Shown here piece by piece: positions 9,962 through 24,048 of a stretch of 64,000 bases of DNA. A model generated the notes under the pieces. It saw only the letters and a program-made list of their open reading frames with translations. It was not told where the DNA came from and ran no database searches. How positions within the stretch are numbered: the first letter of the stretch is position 1; every line of letters begins with the position of its first letter. A program made the position numbers and the translations under genes. Origin of the DNA: Oreohelix idahoensis (Eukaryota; Mollusca; Gastropoda; Stylommatophora; Oreohelicidae); NCBI GenBank assembly GCA_024509875.1, contig JAMPIV010010592.1, forward strand, positions 1 to 64,000, in the 5' to 3' direction.

Positions 9962-11494
9962 CATGTAGTACAGCAGGCCAAACAAGGCGAATGGACTACA
10001 TGGGAAGAAACCCTGCAAAGGTACTTGACATGGAATGATACGAGGGGAAGTCAGCAAGTAGGTCACAAACTGATATGGGATAGATGAAAATTGTAGTTGG
10101 TAGTTTCTAAAGGTGTCATTAGGTGGCAGCAACATCCAGCTTGATGATTACTTTAGGTAGCAGATGCTAGGTGCCACATGTGCATGTGCAGCTGAGATAA
10201 AAATGGTGACCATGCTCATGGAGTGTAAGACCAAAGAACAGCGTTCTGTTATGCGTGTGCCAAGAAATTCAAGGTTACACCATCAACAGGGAAGGTTATG
10301 CTTACAGTGTTTTGGGATTCTCAAGGAATGCTGTTAACCCATTTCCAGAAGAAAGGTGAGAATGTGAATGCTGCATCGTACTGTGAAGTTCTGCTAATGC
10401 TTCAGGATGCAATTCGAAGAAAACGTCCAGGCCTACTGACTTGAGGAGTACTGCTCAATCAAGACAATGCCAGGCCACATATGGCTCAATAAACCCAGGA
10501 CAAAATTGAACAACTAGGGTGGCAACTTCTTGAACATCTGCCTTACAGTCCCGACTTAGCCCTGAGCAATTTCCACCTGTTTGGTTTACTAAAAACTCAC
10601 CTTGCCAGCAAAAGTTTTGCGGTTGTAGAAGAGGTTGAACAAGAGGTGCAAATGTGGCTGAGACAGCAGACCAAAGACTTCTATGCTGCAGGTTTTGAGG
10701 CACTGACAAAGCGATGGGATAAGTGTATCAATGTTGGTGGAGATTATGTTGAGAAATAAGGGGAAATGTAAGTGCAATAATAAATGGTTTTCAAATTCGT
10801 ATCTCATTTAGGTTTTTTAATAGCCATTTGTGAGCTATTTACTGACTTGCCCTCGTATATGACATATGGCACCTCTTAGACTCAACTTCATTATCAGAAC
10901 AATTTATGACCTCCTGCTGTCATCAGCAAACCGTGTGAGATGGGTAATGTCTGATAATGCTCAGTGCCCCATGTGCTATGAGAGGCAGACACTTCAACAT
11001 GTGCTCTCAGCTTGCAAGGTGTCATTAGGGCAAGGGTGATACACACGGCACCACAACAGAGTACTAAATGAGCTGGCTGTTACAATAACCTGGAAAGAGT
11101 GAAGGCGAACAGCAAAATCAGACACAGCAATGCAAAAAATACATACTTTCTGAGAGCAGGAAAGTCAGCACATCCAAAACCAAGTAGCAGTTTACTATTG
11201 CTTCTTGGCTGTTCAAATCACTGGGAGATGGCAGTAGATCTACCTGGGCTAGGGGCATACCCAGAAAGTATCAGAAGATCTTGAAGACATAGCCAGATAT
11301 AGTGCTGCATTCCTCATCTTTGCACCAGATTATAATGACTAAGCTGATCATACCATTTGAATCCAGATTGGATGAGCAACACTCATTCAAAGTGGCCAAG
11401 TATAATGATCTGGTCATGGACTTAAATGATGGGTTTATTGCAATGGTCATGGCTAGTGAGGGAGGTGCAAGAAGTCTAGAGGTTGCCTCAGAAA
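9962..11494 (+). mobile_element. R2/HERO-type LINE, C-terminal part, interrupted by mariner
   Basis: The two parts, 9962-10040 and 10858-11494, match the C-terminal third of the long frame at 25512-28364. Landmarks are QGEWTTWEETLQRYLTWND before the mariner. After it come MAPLRLNFIIRTIYDLL, CPMCYERQTLQHVLSACK (the CCHC motif), YFLRAGKSAHPKPS and the nuclease region. Many stops and shifts are present. A zinc-finger remnant begins at about 11495. Confidence 0.85.
10041..10855 (+). mobile_element. mariner element, internally deleted
   Basis: The ends CGAGGGGAAGTCAGCAAGTA (10041) and the reverse complement CGAGGGCAAGTCAGTAAATA (from 10855) form terminal inverted repeats of about 30 bp. TA duplicates flank them at 10039-10040 and 10856-10857. 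The C-terminal transposase is readable on the plus strand at about 10265-10758: TVFWDSQGMLLTHF, then NQDNARPHMAQ and YSPDLALSNFHLFGLLKTHL. This holds the second catalytic D and the third acidic position (SNFH, usually SDFH). Stops occur near 10441 and 10490, and the N-terminal DNA-binding half is missing. Confidence 0.93.
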
Positions 11495-11560
11495 AACCAA
11501 GTAAATAAACATTACACTGGTAAGGCTTCTCCACAGTATGTATTCTTTTGTGTTTATTAA
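11495..11560 (-). pseudogene. zinc-finger remnant, distal to the LINE insertion
   Basis: The reverse complement reads INKHKRIHTVEKPYQCNVYL, a finger end, linker and the start of the next finger, with the second cysteine lost. It is the far edge of the degenerate finger array and is separated from the rest by a LINE 3' end. Confidence 0.75.
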
Positions 11561-11721
11561 CCTTAATCTACAGCAACATCTCAGATTGGGTGAAAAGAAA
11601 CTCTCACAGCAAGCAGAAGAGAGAAGAAAACTTTAAAAGGAACACCAGAAAAAAAAGCAACTGAAGGCTGTCACATCAGGGGTGCATTCCCATAGTCAGT
11701 TAGGGCTGAATGGGCTATGAA
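11561..11721 (+). mobile_element. L-F LINE 3' end inserted in the finger array
   Basis: The sequence matches the last 160 bp of the L-F copies (41900-42053 and 46800-46949). It reads HLRLGEKKLSQQAEERRKL, then GTGCATTCCCATAGTCAGTT and GGGCTATGA. It splits a finger: TGTTTATTAA (11551-11560) continues as AAGATTACC (from about 11723). The insertion is therefore 5'-truncated and younger than the array. Only 3-4 bp could be a target duplication. Confidence 0.85.
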
Positions 11722-14093
<2,372 letters not shown>

Positions 14094-14345
14094 CTGAAAT
14101 TATATGTGATTTAGGTAGAAATAAATAACCAGTACATGATAAGTAATCAGTTACTAGATGTCCTGAATTGTGTAACTCTACAAAATTTTAACAATAAATA
14201 TGGATTGGTCAAAATTTAAAATTGTGGATAGTCAGACATTCTGGCAACATCACATTTTATTCTAGATCTTGAACATCCATAAGTAAAATAAAATAATTAA
14301 TTTCTTTCATTATGAGCACAATTTTTCATTACATATGTTTACATT

Positions 14346-15780
14346 GAAATGATAGAAGCTCTGGAGAGCTTTGGTATAGATACAATCACAGATCTATGCA
14401 ACGATATATACAATACAGGATATATACCACATGACATGAAGACTTCAGTTTTTATAACATTGCCCAAAAAACCAAATGCAACAGAATTTTCAGACTTCAG
14501 AACAATCAGCCTGATGAGTCATGCAATTAAGATACTGCTCAAAATCATACAGGAAAGAATAAAAAGTAAGGTAGACAGCGAAATCCAAGAAAAACAGTTT
14601 GGTTTTAGATGGAACAGTGGAACAAGAGAGACAATATTTTGCCTAAGAATATTAGCAGAAAAATATACAGAGGTCCAAAAAAGTATGTACATGTGCTTCA
14701 CTGACTATAAGAAGGCTTTTGACAGAGTCCATCATGAGAAAATAATTGAATGCCTTGAAGACATAGGTATTGATGGCAAAGATATAAGAATACTCAGTAA
14801 TCTTTATTGGGAGCAAACTGCCACAGTAAGATCTGGAAGGAATTATTCATCATACATAGACATAAAAAGAGGTGTCAGACAAGGTTGTGTGCTGTCCCCC
14901 TGCCTATTTAATTTATACACCGAAAAAATTTTCAAACAGATACAGGAAATACCAGCACTGAACATCAGTGGAAGGTCAATAAACAACCTTAGATATGCAG
15001 ATGATACCGTGTTGTTAGCTGAAAGCGAACAGGAGTTACAAGAACTAGTGAAGCAGGTGAACAGTATAAGTCATGAATATGGACTCGACATTAATATTGA
15101 GAAAACAAAAACTATGATAATTAGCAAAACAAACGATAAACCAACATTAAAGATAAGCGTAAATGGAAAAATCCTGGAACAAGTCAAAAGCTACGTATAT
15201 CTTGGTCATATAATAACAGAAGATGGCAGATGTGAAACAGAAATCAAGAAGAGAATAGGAATGGCCAGAGCTACATTCAACAACATGAAACATATACTGA
15301 CATCTAAACAGTTATCTCACAAATTAAAACTGAGAATCATAAAGTGTTATATATATTCTGCATTTCTGTATGGTGCTGAAACATGGACGATGAATAAGCA
15401 TTTGGAAGAAAGAATTGAGGCTCTTGAAATGTGGATATATAGAAGAATGGGGCGTTTCTCATGGAAAGAGATGAAAACAAATAAAGAGGTCCTAGAAAAT
15501 CTAGGTATGAAAAGAGAACTAATGAGGGAAATCAAGGTTCGGCAGCTAAAATACTTTGGCCACATAAAAAGGCATAACACCTTGCAGAAGACCATAACAG
15601 AGGGGATAGCTGACGGCAAACGTGCAAGGGGAAGACAGCGCTATAAGTGGGAAGATAACATCAAGAGATGGACAGGAAAGAGTCTATCAGAGTGCACCAC
15701 CAAGACAAGAGACAGAAGATGTTGGAGATCCATTACAGCCAACCTTCGTTGTGGAGATGGCAACTGATGATGATGATGAT
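14346..15780 (+). mobile_element. L-B LINE, 5'-truncated, open RT frame
   Basis: A 472-codon open frame (14349-15767) runs from the RT fingers to the C-terminus: FTDYKKAFDRVHHEK (about residue 117), RGVRQGCVLSPCLFNLY, YADDTVLLAES (216-219 is YADD), YLGHIITEDG, YGAETWTMNK and GRQRYKWEDNIKRWTGKSL. It ends CGDGN, followed by a TGATGATGATGATG tail. GTTTACATT occurs at 14337-14345 and 15781-15789 as the target duplication. The endonuclease is missing. It lies antisense in intron 4 of the zinc-finger gene. The open frame and close similarity to the 21.1-kb copy indicate a recent insertion. Confidence 0.93.
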
Positions 15781-15789
15781 GTTTACATT

Positions 15790-17734
15790 AATGTCTGAAC
15801 AGATTTACTTTGCCTCTATTGAATGTTTGCACATTTTGCTGAATGTCATGAGTGGACATCTTGTATGTTATTTTTAGAATATTTTTGATTTGTAATGTTC
15901 AGGAAAATATTTTTTATTTGTGTTTATGACATGGGTGTCTGTAGTAGTGGAGTTTTTTAATTATTATATTGGAGAATGATATGGTTAGTTGTAGAAGTAC
16001 CGTTGTTGTGCTGTAATATGAGCGCTGATGTAAATAATCAGCAGGTTGGGCTTACCAGGTGGCCGACATAGTGTGTGGGCGTATAATTCTCAATGGAAGC
16101 ATGTGAAGTTCTAGAGTACAGCCATGATAACACACACACCAATCCACGTATATAAGTCAGGAAAGGTTGTAACGACTGTGTTAGTTATTCACAGTTTATT
16201 ACCACAGTAACAAGGACATCATCAAATTCAAGACACACTGTCAATAGCACAAGATTGCACTTCATGTAAGTAACATTGATTTACTACCAAGTAGTGTAGC
16301 ACAAATAATATCTCTGTGACTTCTCTTCAACGAGCTGCAAGTAGTGCAGTGTAAATAATATCTCTATGACTTCTTTATCACATCTGACCAAACTAGTCAA
16401 GTATATCTCTGGCAAAACAGGCTGCATACATGGCGGGCTTCCTTATATAAATAATGTTAATCTTCTGCATCACATCTGACCAAACTAGTCAGGTATATCT
16501 CTGGCAAAAACAGGCCGCATAGATGGCGGGCTTCCTTATATAAATAATGTTAATCTTTTTTATCACTACTTCTTGCACTGGGAGTAAGTCACCTCAAAAT
16601 GCAAAGTTCTTAGCTACAACGAATAGCTTCAAAAGTATTGTTACCTGCTCTGCCCTCCAGGAATCAAACACAAAAAAAACACTGGCCATGTCCTAGGCTT
16701 TACCGAACTATGCCAGAATCACAATCAAGGGGAATCATAAACATATTTAATACACAAAGAACTCTGATCCCCGTTCACACAGCCAGAAAAACATGGCAGG
16801 ACACCTTCTCCGCTCAACCGCCCAGCCAGACTCCCGACAAAGACCCCCGTCTTCCGGTCATGCGCAAATCGTCGTGCATGCCCAGATAATCGCAAGCCCT
16901 TGAGTTGAGCTCACATGAGACCAGTCCAGAACTTTCCTGGAAACTGATCTATAAAACTCCTTAAATGGTCAACTTGACAAGTCAAGGGAAGATAACAACT
17001 AAATCTAACTTATTCCAGAAAATATAACAACTGGTTAACTCCCTTAGACCACAAATATAAAAAAGAAGTATAAAAAGGTCACATTCCTAACTTAAAACAA
17101 ACTGACTCTTAACAGTGTCATAATATTTACTCCTTTAGTTTTTTACTGATGGTTCAACAGTGGCCTAAAATTCAAAGTATCTACTGACTTCAAAGGTGTC
17201 TACCTTTCGCTAAAGATTACTCTTGGCAGAGATGTGAATTCAAGAATGGTGCTTGAATTCTAGACAGCCTCATGGGAATTTAAGAAATCAAGCACCACGC
17301 CTGATAAAATCCAGGCCGTGTAAACTTTCTATCTTCCCTGACCTTCTATGAGGAGTAAGAATTTTGATGAGCCCTTTACTGATTTAAATCAGTAAAATAT
17401 TACTTAAATAGCTCTGTTATAGGTATTTAAAGTGACTGAGACACATGCGTGCAGTTCAATTTAAAAATGATTAAAACAGCTATAAATTTGTATATTTACT
17501 TATAAAAAATTTAATTAGTAATTATAGTTAACACGGTAAAATAAATAATGGTGAGGTGTAATATAAATGTTCTTTAAAATTTCATCATGGATGATGATCT
17601 GGATATGGCGTTAGAAAAAAAATGTTCTTAAAGGAAAAGAGTTTCACTTGGCAGCTTTAAGTGGGTACTTAGCTGCCCGTAACATGTCAGTTGGTTTCTG
17701 CTCCAGCTGATGCTTGTTCTTGGCAGGTTGTTGA
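15790..17734. other. intronic sequence with tandem duplications, possible LTR remnant
   Basis: No coding region is recognised. At 16289-16375, AAGTAGTG...AATAATATCTCT repeats at about 50-bp spacing. At 16381 and 16473 a 92-bp unit (CATCTGACCAAACTAGTC ... GGCGGGCTTCCTTATATAAA) is tandemly duplicated. A TATATAAG box at about 16149 and the duplications resemble an LTR, but I could not define ends. The remainder is unremarkable. Confidence 0.4.
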
Positions 17735-18905
17735 CTGACTCAGACAGCTGAGTGAAAAGGCCCTTGAGTACAAGAGTGAGATCCATCTTTGTTTCATAGA
17801 TCTGGAAAAGGCGTTTGACAGGGTCCCCTGGAGCAAACTATGGGACTGTTTAGCAAGAAAGAACATTCCAGCACCTCTGATTCATGCTATACAGAGCTTC
17901 TACAAGTCTTGCAGAAATTATGTAAGGACAGCAAACCATAAGTCAGAAGAGTTCAGGACCACCACTAGTGTAAGACAGGGTGATATCCTGTCACCTTATC
18001 TTTTCATACTCCTCATGGACGATGTTATCAAGGCATGTAAGGAGATAACAAAAAAGTATTCAGTGGGGTACTGGAAGATGAGACAGGTATGTATTTCAGA
18101 GCTGGTATTTGCTGATGATGTTGCCCTGATTGCTAAATCAGAGGTACATCCCCAATCCAACCTGCAAGTCTGGAAGGAAGAGCTGGAGAAGAGAGGGATG
18201 GTCATAAGCAGCTCTAAAACAAAATCCATGGTGATATCACGAGAAGAAAGAAGACATCAGATTAAGCTAGGAGAACAGGTCCTGGGGCAGGTCGACCACT
18301 TTAAGTATCTCGGAGCTATTATAGACCAAAAGGGAGGCATCAAAGAAGAGTTGGCCACTAAAAAAGCAGCAGCTGGGAGACTTTTTCAGGCCATAAATCA
18401 AGGATTCCTCAGCAAGAAAGAGGTTGGTAAGAAAACAAAGATGGCTGTATACTGCTCCACCTATGTCCCAGTCTTGACACATAGATGCGAGTCATGGGCA
18501 ATGACTACAACCCACAAAAGCCAGATCCAAACCTCAGAAATGAGGTATCTGAGGAAGGTGGTTGAAGTAACAAGAAGAGACATGGTCCGCAACCAGACGA
18601 TACATCAAGGCCTAAAATCCCACTCGCTGCAGACCCAAGTAGAACAGTCCCAACTAAGATGGTTTGGCCATGTCTGCAGAATGGAAGAAGATCGGCTACC
18701 ACGACAAGCATGGGAAACAAAGAGCCAGGGATCCAGACTCCCAGGACAACCCAGAGTCTGCTGGGAGGGCAACATTAGACAATCTTTGAAGGACCGAGGA
18801 CTAGAATGGAACCAGGTCAGGAAAAAGACAGCTGATAGGATAGTCTGGCACTCTCTCTTCCAAACCTCTACACCTCACGGTAGAAGGGGACTGACTAAGT
18901 AAGGT
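17735..18905 (+). mobile_element. L-A LINE, 5'-truncated
   Basis: The copy begins inside the RT domain (TQTAE*KALEYKSEIHLCFIDLEKAFDRVPW) and is largely open to the end (18015-18902). Key parts are VRQGDILSPYLFILLMDDV, ELVFADDVALIAKSE, FKYLGAIIDQKGGIKEEL, RWFGHVCRMEEDRLP and WHSLFQTSTPHGRRGLTK. It ends in AAGTAAG. The FADD box is intact. It lies antisense in intron 4 of the zinc-finger gene. Divergence from the 60-63 kb copy is modest. Confidence 0.9.
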
Positions 18906-19424
18906 TATTCACTGGATCGCTCATCATTGGTCAAGTCTGGTGGCCTCAACACATCCCTCGTAGTATCACAATGTCATAATCTATCACAGGTAATCTCTTT
19001 CAAGATGGATACTTATCCTCCAACAAGTCTATCTGGAAATGGTTATGTCATTCACCTGGTCCAGCCAGCTTTGTCAACATTTTCATCAGACAGAAACTAT
19101 TTTCAGTGAAAAGATAATCAACATCCCAAGGTTGTTTACTTATTAATCCAGTTGCTCACACACACTGTCTGGGCGGGAATGTGTTACAGCTAATACACTG
19201 GCAACATTTCACTCAAAAGATTCAGGTGTCAATATGGACTCAAATGAAAGTTATTGATTACCCTAATTAGCAAAAGATGGTCGCTGAAGTCCCGACATGA
19301 CAAGAATTGAGGGAAACAATGACTCAAAAATACCAAATACTGTCATAGGTGGGAAAAATAAAGTGAAGAGCACAAAATGAATTACATGATGTCACAGGTA
19401 AATGTATCGTTCGAGGTTATTTTG

Positions 19425-19518
19425 TCACAATGGGCAATGACTACAACCCACAAAAGCCAGCTCCAAACTTCAGAAAAGAGGTATCTACACCCTAGGGTAG
19501 AAGAGAAATGACTAAGTA
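19425..19518 (+). mobile_element. L-A LINE micro-fragment
   Basis: ATGGGCAATGACTACAACCC is joined directly to the element's last bases (TACACCCTAGGGTAGAAGAG ... ACTAAGTAAG). About 350 bp between them are missing relative to the complete copy, so this is a deletion product that keeps the TAAG tail. The sequence 18906-19424 upstream shows nothing recognisable. Confidence 0.7.
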
Positions 19519-19739
19519 AGTTGATGACATTACTGAACACTACAGGCTCACATTTTCATTTCAGGGTGTCTTACAAACAACAACATTTTTTTTTCTTTTA
19601 AATAATAATAATAAAAAGCCAGTATTTTTTACAAGATCCAAATACAGGCAAAATGCTGTTCTTTTTTTCTTTTTATGGCAGAAGTCTCTTTAATTGCTCA
19701 ATGAGGAAAGGGTTAAAGGCAAAGTTAAAATAAATTTCC

Positions 19740-20535
19740 ATATATCATTATCATGCCTTCCCAGAATACTCCTATCATTATCATGCCTTCCAAAAAGACT
19801 ATAGACTTTCATAAATGGGTGCGTGTGTAGAAAGGACTGAACTGGTAAGGTCACCAATGTGGTACTGTTGACAAGAACTACAAAAGTGCCAGTTCTACAA
19901 GCACTGAGAAGAAGGCAATGGTGATGAGTAGGATACACACTGAGGAAACCTGCTGATAGCATTACAAGGCAGTCCTTGTTCTGGAACCCCTAGGGTAACA
20001 GAGGCAGAGGTAGCCCAAGAAGCACATGGAGAAGAGAACTGGAGATAGAGGTGAAAATGATGAGAACATGGCTAGAACTTGAGCTGATGGACGTGACAGG
20101 GAGACTTGGTACATGTTTGCTGAGGACCTACTCTCCTTGGGGAGTGGAGTGTAATGAATGAATCAATCATGCCTTCCCAGAATACTCTATCTTTGTCATG
20201 TCTTCCCAGAATACTGTATCTTTGTCATGCCTTCCCAGAGTACTCTATCTATGTCATGCCTTCCCAGAATTCTCTATCACTGAAAGGCCTTCCCTGATTA
20301 CTCTATCTTTGTTATGCCTTGCCAGAATATTCTATCTTTAACATACCCTCTAAGAATACTCTATCTTTGCCATGACTTCACAGAACGCTCAATCTTTATC
20401 TTGCCTACCCAGAATACTCTATCTTTATCATGTCTTCCCAGAATACTCTATCTTTGCCATTACTTTACAGAACACTGTATCTTTATCATGCCTTCTCTGA
20501 ATATCTATATCGTGCCTTGTCAGAATACTCCACAT
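19740..20535. repeat. 29-bp minisatellite split by an L-D fragment
   Basis: The unit TCATGCCTTCCCAGAATACT + CTATCTTTG recurs every 29 bp from 20167 to about 20535, roughly 12 copies with drift. Two more copies lie at 19748-19798. An L-D LINE 3' fragment sits between the two blocks, so it landed in, or was expanded around by, the minisatellite. Confidence 0.85.
19799..20160 (+). mobile_element. L-D LINE 3' fragment
   Basis: It matches the last 360 bp of L-D: ACTTTCATAAATGGGTGCGT, AGGAAACCTGCTGATAGCAT, AGAAGCACATGGAGAAGAGA and the ending CTCCTTGGGGAGTGG. The tail is AATGAATGAATC. The frame is broken by several small indels. Confidence 0.8.
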
Positions 20536-20559
20536 AATTATTGCTATAAATATCACACA

Positions 20560-21140
20560 TGTAGTTAAGAAAGCTTGAATGCAGCACTGTCCATAAATGA
20601 TTTGAAATCTTTCTTGCATAGATGAAATTGACAGTTATCTACTCAAACTGACTTATGTCTGATCTTAAAGATAGCACTGACTTGACTTGAATTCTTCATG
20701 AATGATCTTCTGGTTGAGTTAGGCTTTATGCGATGAATCTTGATTGAATAGATTTAAATTGTGCAAAATACACGTTTTGAGTATATGAATTTACTTCATG
20801 CACTGACTTTCTGAGAAACCAAACTTGGTTCAGACAATAAGCTTTTGAGTGATTTGAAATCGAAATATAGACAAATAAACTTGTGAGCATGTGAATTTGA
20901 TAAATAGATGAATAAAAATGCTGGCACCACAGGCGTGTACAAACATGTGCTACAAACAGAAAACTCACTATAAATATTTATATATGCATACATACTTTTA
21001 CACACATCAAAATAGGAGGACATCTAAAAGATTCATTCAGACTGAAAGACACAGACACATAAAAGATTGACTACAGGACAAAATACTGTCAATGGCTTGT
21101 TTGTTAATGAGTGTAAATTCTGAGGAATAGAAAGATGAAA
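20560..21140. other. intronic spacer, nothing recognised
   Basis: AT-rich sequence in intron 4 of the zinc-finger gene. No repeat units, open frame of note or terminal repeats are visible. Confidence 0.5.
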
Positions 21141-21985
21141 TAAAATTTTCAAACAGATACAGGAAATACCAGGACTGAACATCAGTGGAAGGTCAATAAA
21201 CAACCTTAGATATGCAGATGATACCGTGTTGTTAGCTGAAAGCGAACAGGAGTTACAAGAACTAGTGAAGCAAGTGAACACTATAAGTCATGAATATGGA
21301 CTCGACATTAATATTGAGAAAACAAAAACTATGATAATTAGCAAAACAGACGATAAACCCACATTAAAGATAAGCGTAAATGGGAAAATCCTGGAACAAG
21401 TCAAGAGCTACGTATATCTTGGTCATATAATAACAGAAGATGGCAGATGTGAAACAGAAATCAAGAAGAGAACAGGAATGGCCAAAGCTACATTCAACAA
21501 CATGAAACATATACTGTCATCCAAACAGTTATCTCACAAATTAAAACTGAGAATCATAAAGTGTTATATATATTCTGCATTTCTGTATGGTGCAGAAACA
21601 TGGACGATGAATAAGCATTTGGAAGAAAGAATTGAGGCTCTTGAAATGTGGATATATAGAAGAATGGGGCGTATCTCATGGAAAGAGATGAAAACAAATA
21701 AGGAGGTCCTTGAAAATCTAGGTATGAAAAGAGAACTAATGAGGGAGGTCAAAGTTCGGCAGCTAAAATACTTTGGCCACATAAAAAGGCATAACACCTT
21801 GCAGAAGACCATAACAGAAGGGAGAGTTGAAGGCAAACATGCAAGGGGAAGACAGCGCTATAAGTGGGAAGATAACATCAAAAGATGGACAGGAAAGAGT
21901 CTATCAGAGTGCACCACCAAAACAAGAGACAGAAGACGTTGGAGATCCATTACAGCAAACCTTCGTTGTGGAGATGGCAACTGAT
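21141..21985 (+). mobile_element. L-B LINE 3' copy, 5'-truncated
   Basis: The C-terminal 252 codons are open and nearly identical to the 14.3-kb copy. It begins within the palm just upstream of YADDTVLLAESEQEL and continues through YLGHIITEDGRCETEIKKR to the end CGDGN, with a TGATGATGA tail. Differences are single residues such as N/T and S/I. It lies antisense in intron 4 of the zinc-finger gene. The shorter length reflects 5' truncation. Confidence 0.92.
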
Positions 21986-22299
21986 GATGATGATATTACA
22001 TGATCTATTACACAATGTGGGAATTTTTATTTCTATTAATGATGTCTAAGATTTTTGTTGGGGTGTGCGATAATTGATGTATGATAATAAATGGGAAAGC
22101 CAGGCAAGGTTAAAGGTTCATGAGTAGATTCACTATTATTTCTATATATTGTATCCTCCTAAGTGATGTTCTGATCTTACAGATTTATTTTTTAAACCAA
22201 GAATGCAAAGTTAGATTTGCAGAAATCAATAAAACAATAAAAAAACAAACAAAAATTTAAAAAAGCATTATTTCATCATTAAGACTACCTTTTCATTAC

Positions 22300-22420
22300 C
22301 TTCAACTTTACATAAGCCAGATTGTTCTACTTTCTTAATTACTGGCACTTTTGTGTCCATGATGTCAGCAATCTGAACATGAGAATCACAGTCTTCAGTG
22401 TAGTTATGACAATCATGATT
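22300..22420 (-). CDS. C2H2 zinc-finger protein, exon 4
   Basis: On the minus strand a pyrimidine-rich acceptor (TTTTCCTGCCAG) precedes 22420, and a GTAATG donor follows 22300. The 121-nt exon enters in phase 0 and leaves in phase 1. It encodes 40 residues, starting NHDCHNYTEDCD and ending GLCKVE, then one base G. That G plus AT at 14093 forms a codon with no frame clash. The peptide is acidic and ends with K-V-E, echoing the K-x-E at the ends of exons 1-3. It also contains VIKKVEQS. It is isolated from the finger exon by an 8.2-kb intron full of retroelements. No domain is recognised. Confidence 0.8.
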
Positions 22421-22439
22421 CTGGCAGGAAAACAAAAAA

Positions 22440-22795
22440 TGAGAATTATTTAGAGTGCTTAAAAACTGGTACAGAGCACAGTACTAACTGTTAGTGTACT
22501 AACTTCTCAGCCTGGTGGTCCTGGTTCAATCCAGGGATTTTTTAGAACAAACAGCTCTGGGGTCGACAGAATATAGAAAGATTGAATATTCTGGGAAGGC
22601 ACAAAAAAGGTATGAACTGGGTACCATAGCAACTCTGGGAAGGTTAAGGCAGCTGGCGTGATGCTGACCACATCACTCCTAGTATGCCAATGGTCAAGAA
22701 AATGTGGGCCTAACACCATATTCCCAAAATGCCTCAATGGACATGTAACAAGATCCTTTACCCTTACCCTTTTAAAAACTGGTACATACATTTAC
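22440..22795 (+). repeat. possible tRNA-derived SINE
   Basis: TCTCAGCCTGGTGGTCCTGG followed by TTCAATCCAGG (22513-22544) resembles the anticodon-arm to T-arm part of a tRNA-like SINE head, with GGTTCAATCC as a B-box-like core. A non-tRNA body follows to about 22795. TTAAAAACTGGTACA occurs at both edges (about 22458 and 22780) and could be a target duplication or an internal repeat. Confidence 0.4.
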
Positions 22796-22799
22796 TTAG

Positions 22800-23070
22800 C
22801 TAAGTATATGAAAAATGTTCTGGTAAAAGTTGTGATCCATATATGAAACCAAATAATTTAGTTGCCACAAGTAGTTGTCATGTTACAAGCAGACATACTC
22901 ACAGAACAGTGGTGGTTTAATAATCCCAGTTGTAAATTTTGTCACGCAATGAATGCTCCCCTTATAAAAGTGACATCACTGCAGTATTAAAAAGTACTTC
23001 TATACATGATACCTTGGTTCAGATTCTTAGCAGCTTCACAGGCAAACAATTATGGCATCTTACACAGGTT
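22800..23070. other. intron 3 spacer, nothing recognised
   Basis: No features seen between the SINE-like segment and the L-E LINE. Confidence 0.5.
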
Positions 23071-23074
23071 TAAC

Positions 23075-24048
23075 TCTGGAACATTATAGAGCAGTGCTCA
23101 GAATGGCAGAGACAGCTATAAATTAACTTTGTTGATTTTGAAAAGACTTTCGACAGCATACGCAGGGACAGCCTATGGAAAATACTGAGGGCTTATGGAA
23201 TTCCCAGTCGCATTGTTTCCATTATAAAAAGCCTCTATTCTAACTTTACATGCAGTGTTGTATTGAGTAATGTTACTTTTGAAGTGAAAACAGGAGTACG
23301 ACAGGGATGCCCCTTATCAACAACATTATTTTTGACAGCCATAGATTGGGTGATGCACCAGACAACACAGAGGGCAGTCCAAGAGGAATTAGATGGACAA
23401 CGTTTTCTACACTGAAAGACCTGGAATATGCAGATGACATTGCACTACTCGCGCATTCACATCAACACATCCAAGAAAAAACCGATAGACTGAATAAGTA
23501 TGGCAAGCAGGTTGGCCAGAACATCAATCTGAAGAAGACAGAGGTCATGGCACTAAATGTGGGCAATCCTGAGCCAATAACAGTAAGGAACCAGAAGTTA
23601 GAACAGACAGACACATTTACTTATCTAGGATGCATAGTAACACCTAACGGCGGAACAAGCAAGGACATTAACAACGGAATGAATAAAGCGAGAACTGCCT
23701 TTGCTAGTCTCAACAACATTTGGAAGTCTTCCCAGTACAGCAAAAACACCAAATTAAGACTGTATGAGAGCTTTGTACTTTCTGTGCTTCTCTTTGGTGT
23801 GAGATGCTGGAAAGTAACAGAGAAGGAAATGTTGAAACTGTCCTCCTTCTATACAATCTGTCTAAGGAAAATTCTCCGAATCTTTTGGCCAAACACCATC
23901 AACAACCAAGAACTACTTATTCGGAGTAACCAGGAGAACATGCACACCATCATAGCTGGCAGACGCTCAAGCTGGGTTGGCCATGTCCTCAGAAGGGACC
24001 CTGATACCATCACAACAACAGCTATGCTATGGACCCCCAAGAGAAAGC
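23075..24048 (+). mobile_element. L-E LINE, first part, decayed
   Basis: The RT is readable across a frame change: FVDFEKTFDSIRRDSLWK, VKTGVRQGCPLSTTLFLTAIDW, then LEYADDIALLAHSHQHIQEK, YLGCIVTPNGG, LLFGVRCWKVTEKEM, CLRKILRIFWPNTINNQELL and WVGHVLRRDPD. The frame change is near 23310. The element stops abruptly at MLWTPKRK and resumes at 28785 with the same words. GCTATGGACCCCCAAG-[A/G]-GAAAGC at 24026-24048 and 28785-28807 is the likely target duplication of the inserted L-G element. Confidence 0.85.

Noticed and set aside
22505..22545. A functional tRNA gene at the GGTTCAATCC box
   Set aside because: No matching acceptor stem or clear A box; at best a tRNA-derived SINE head.
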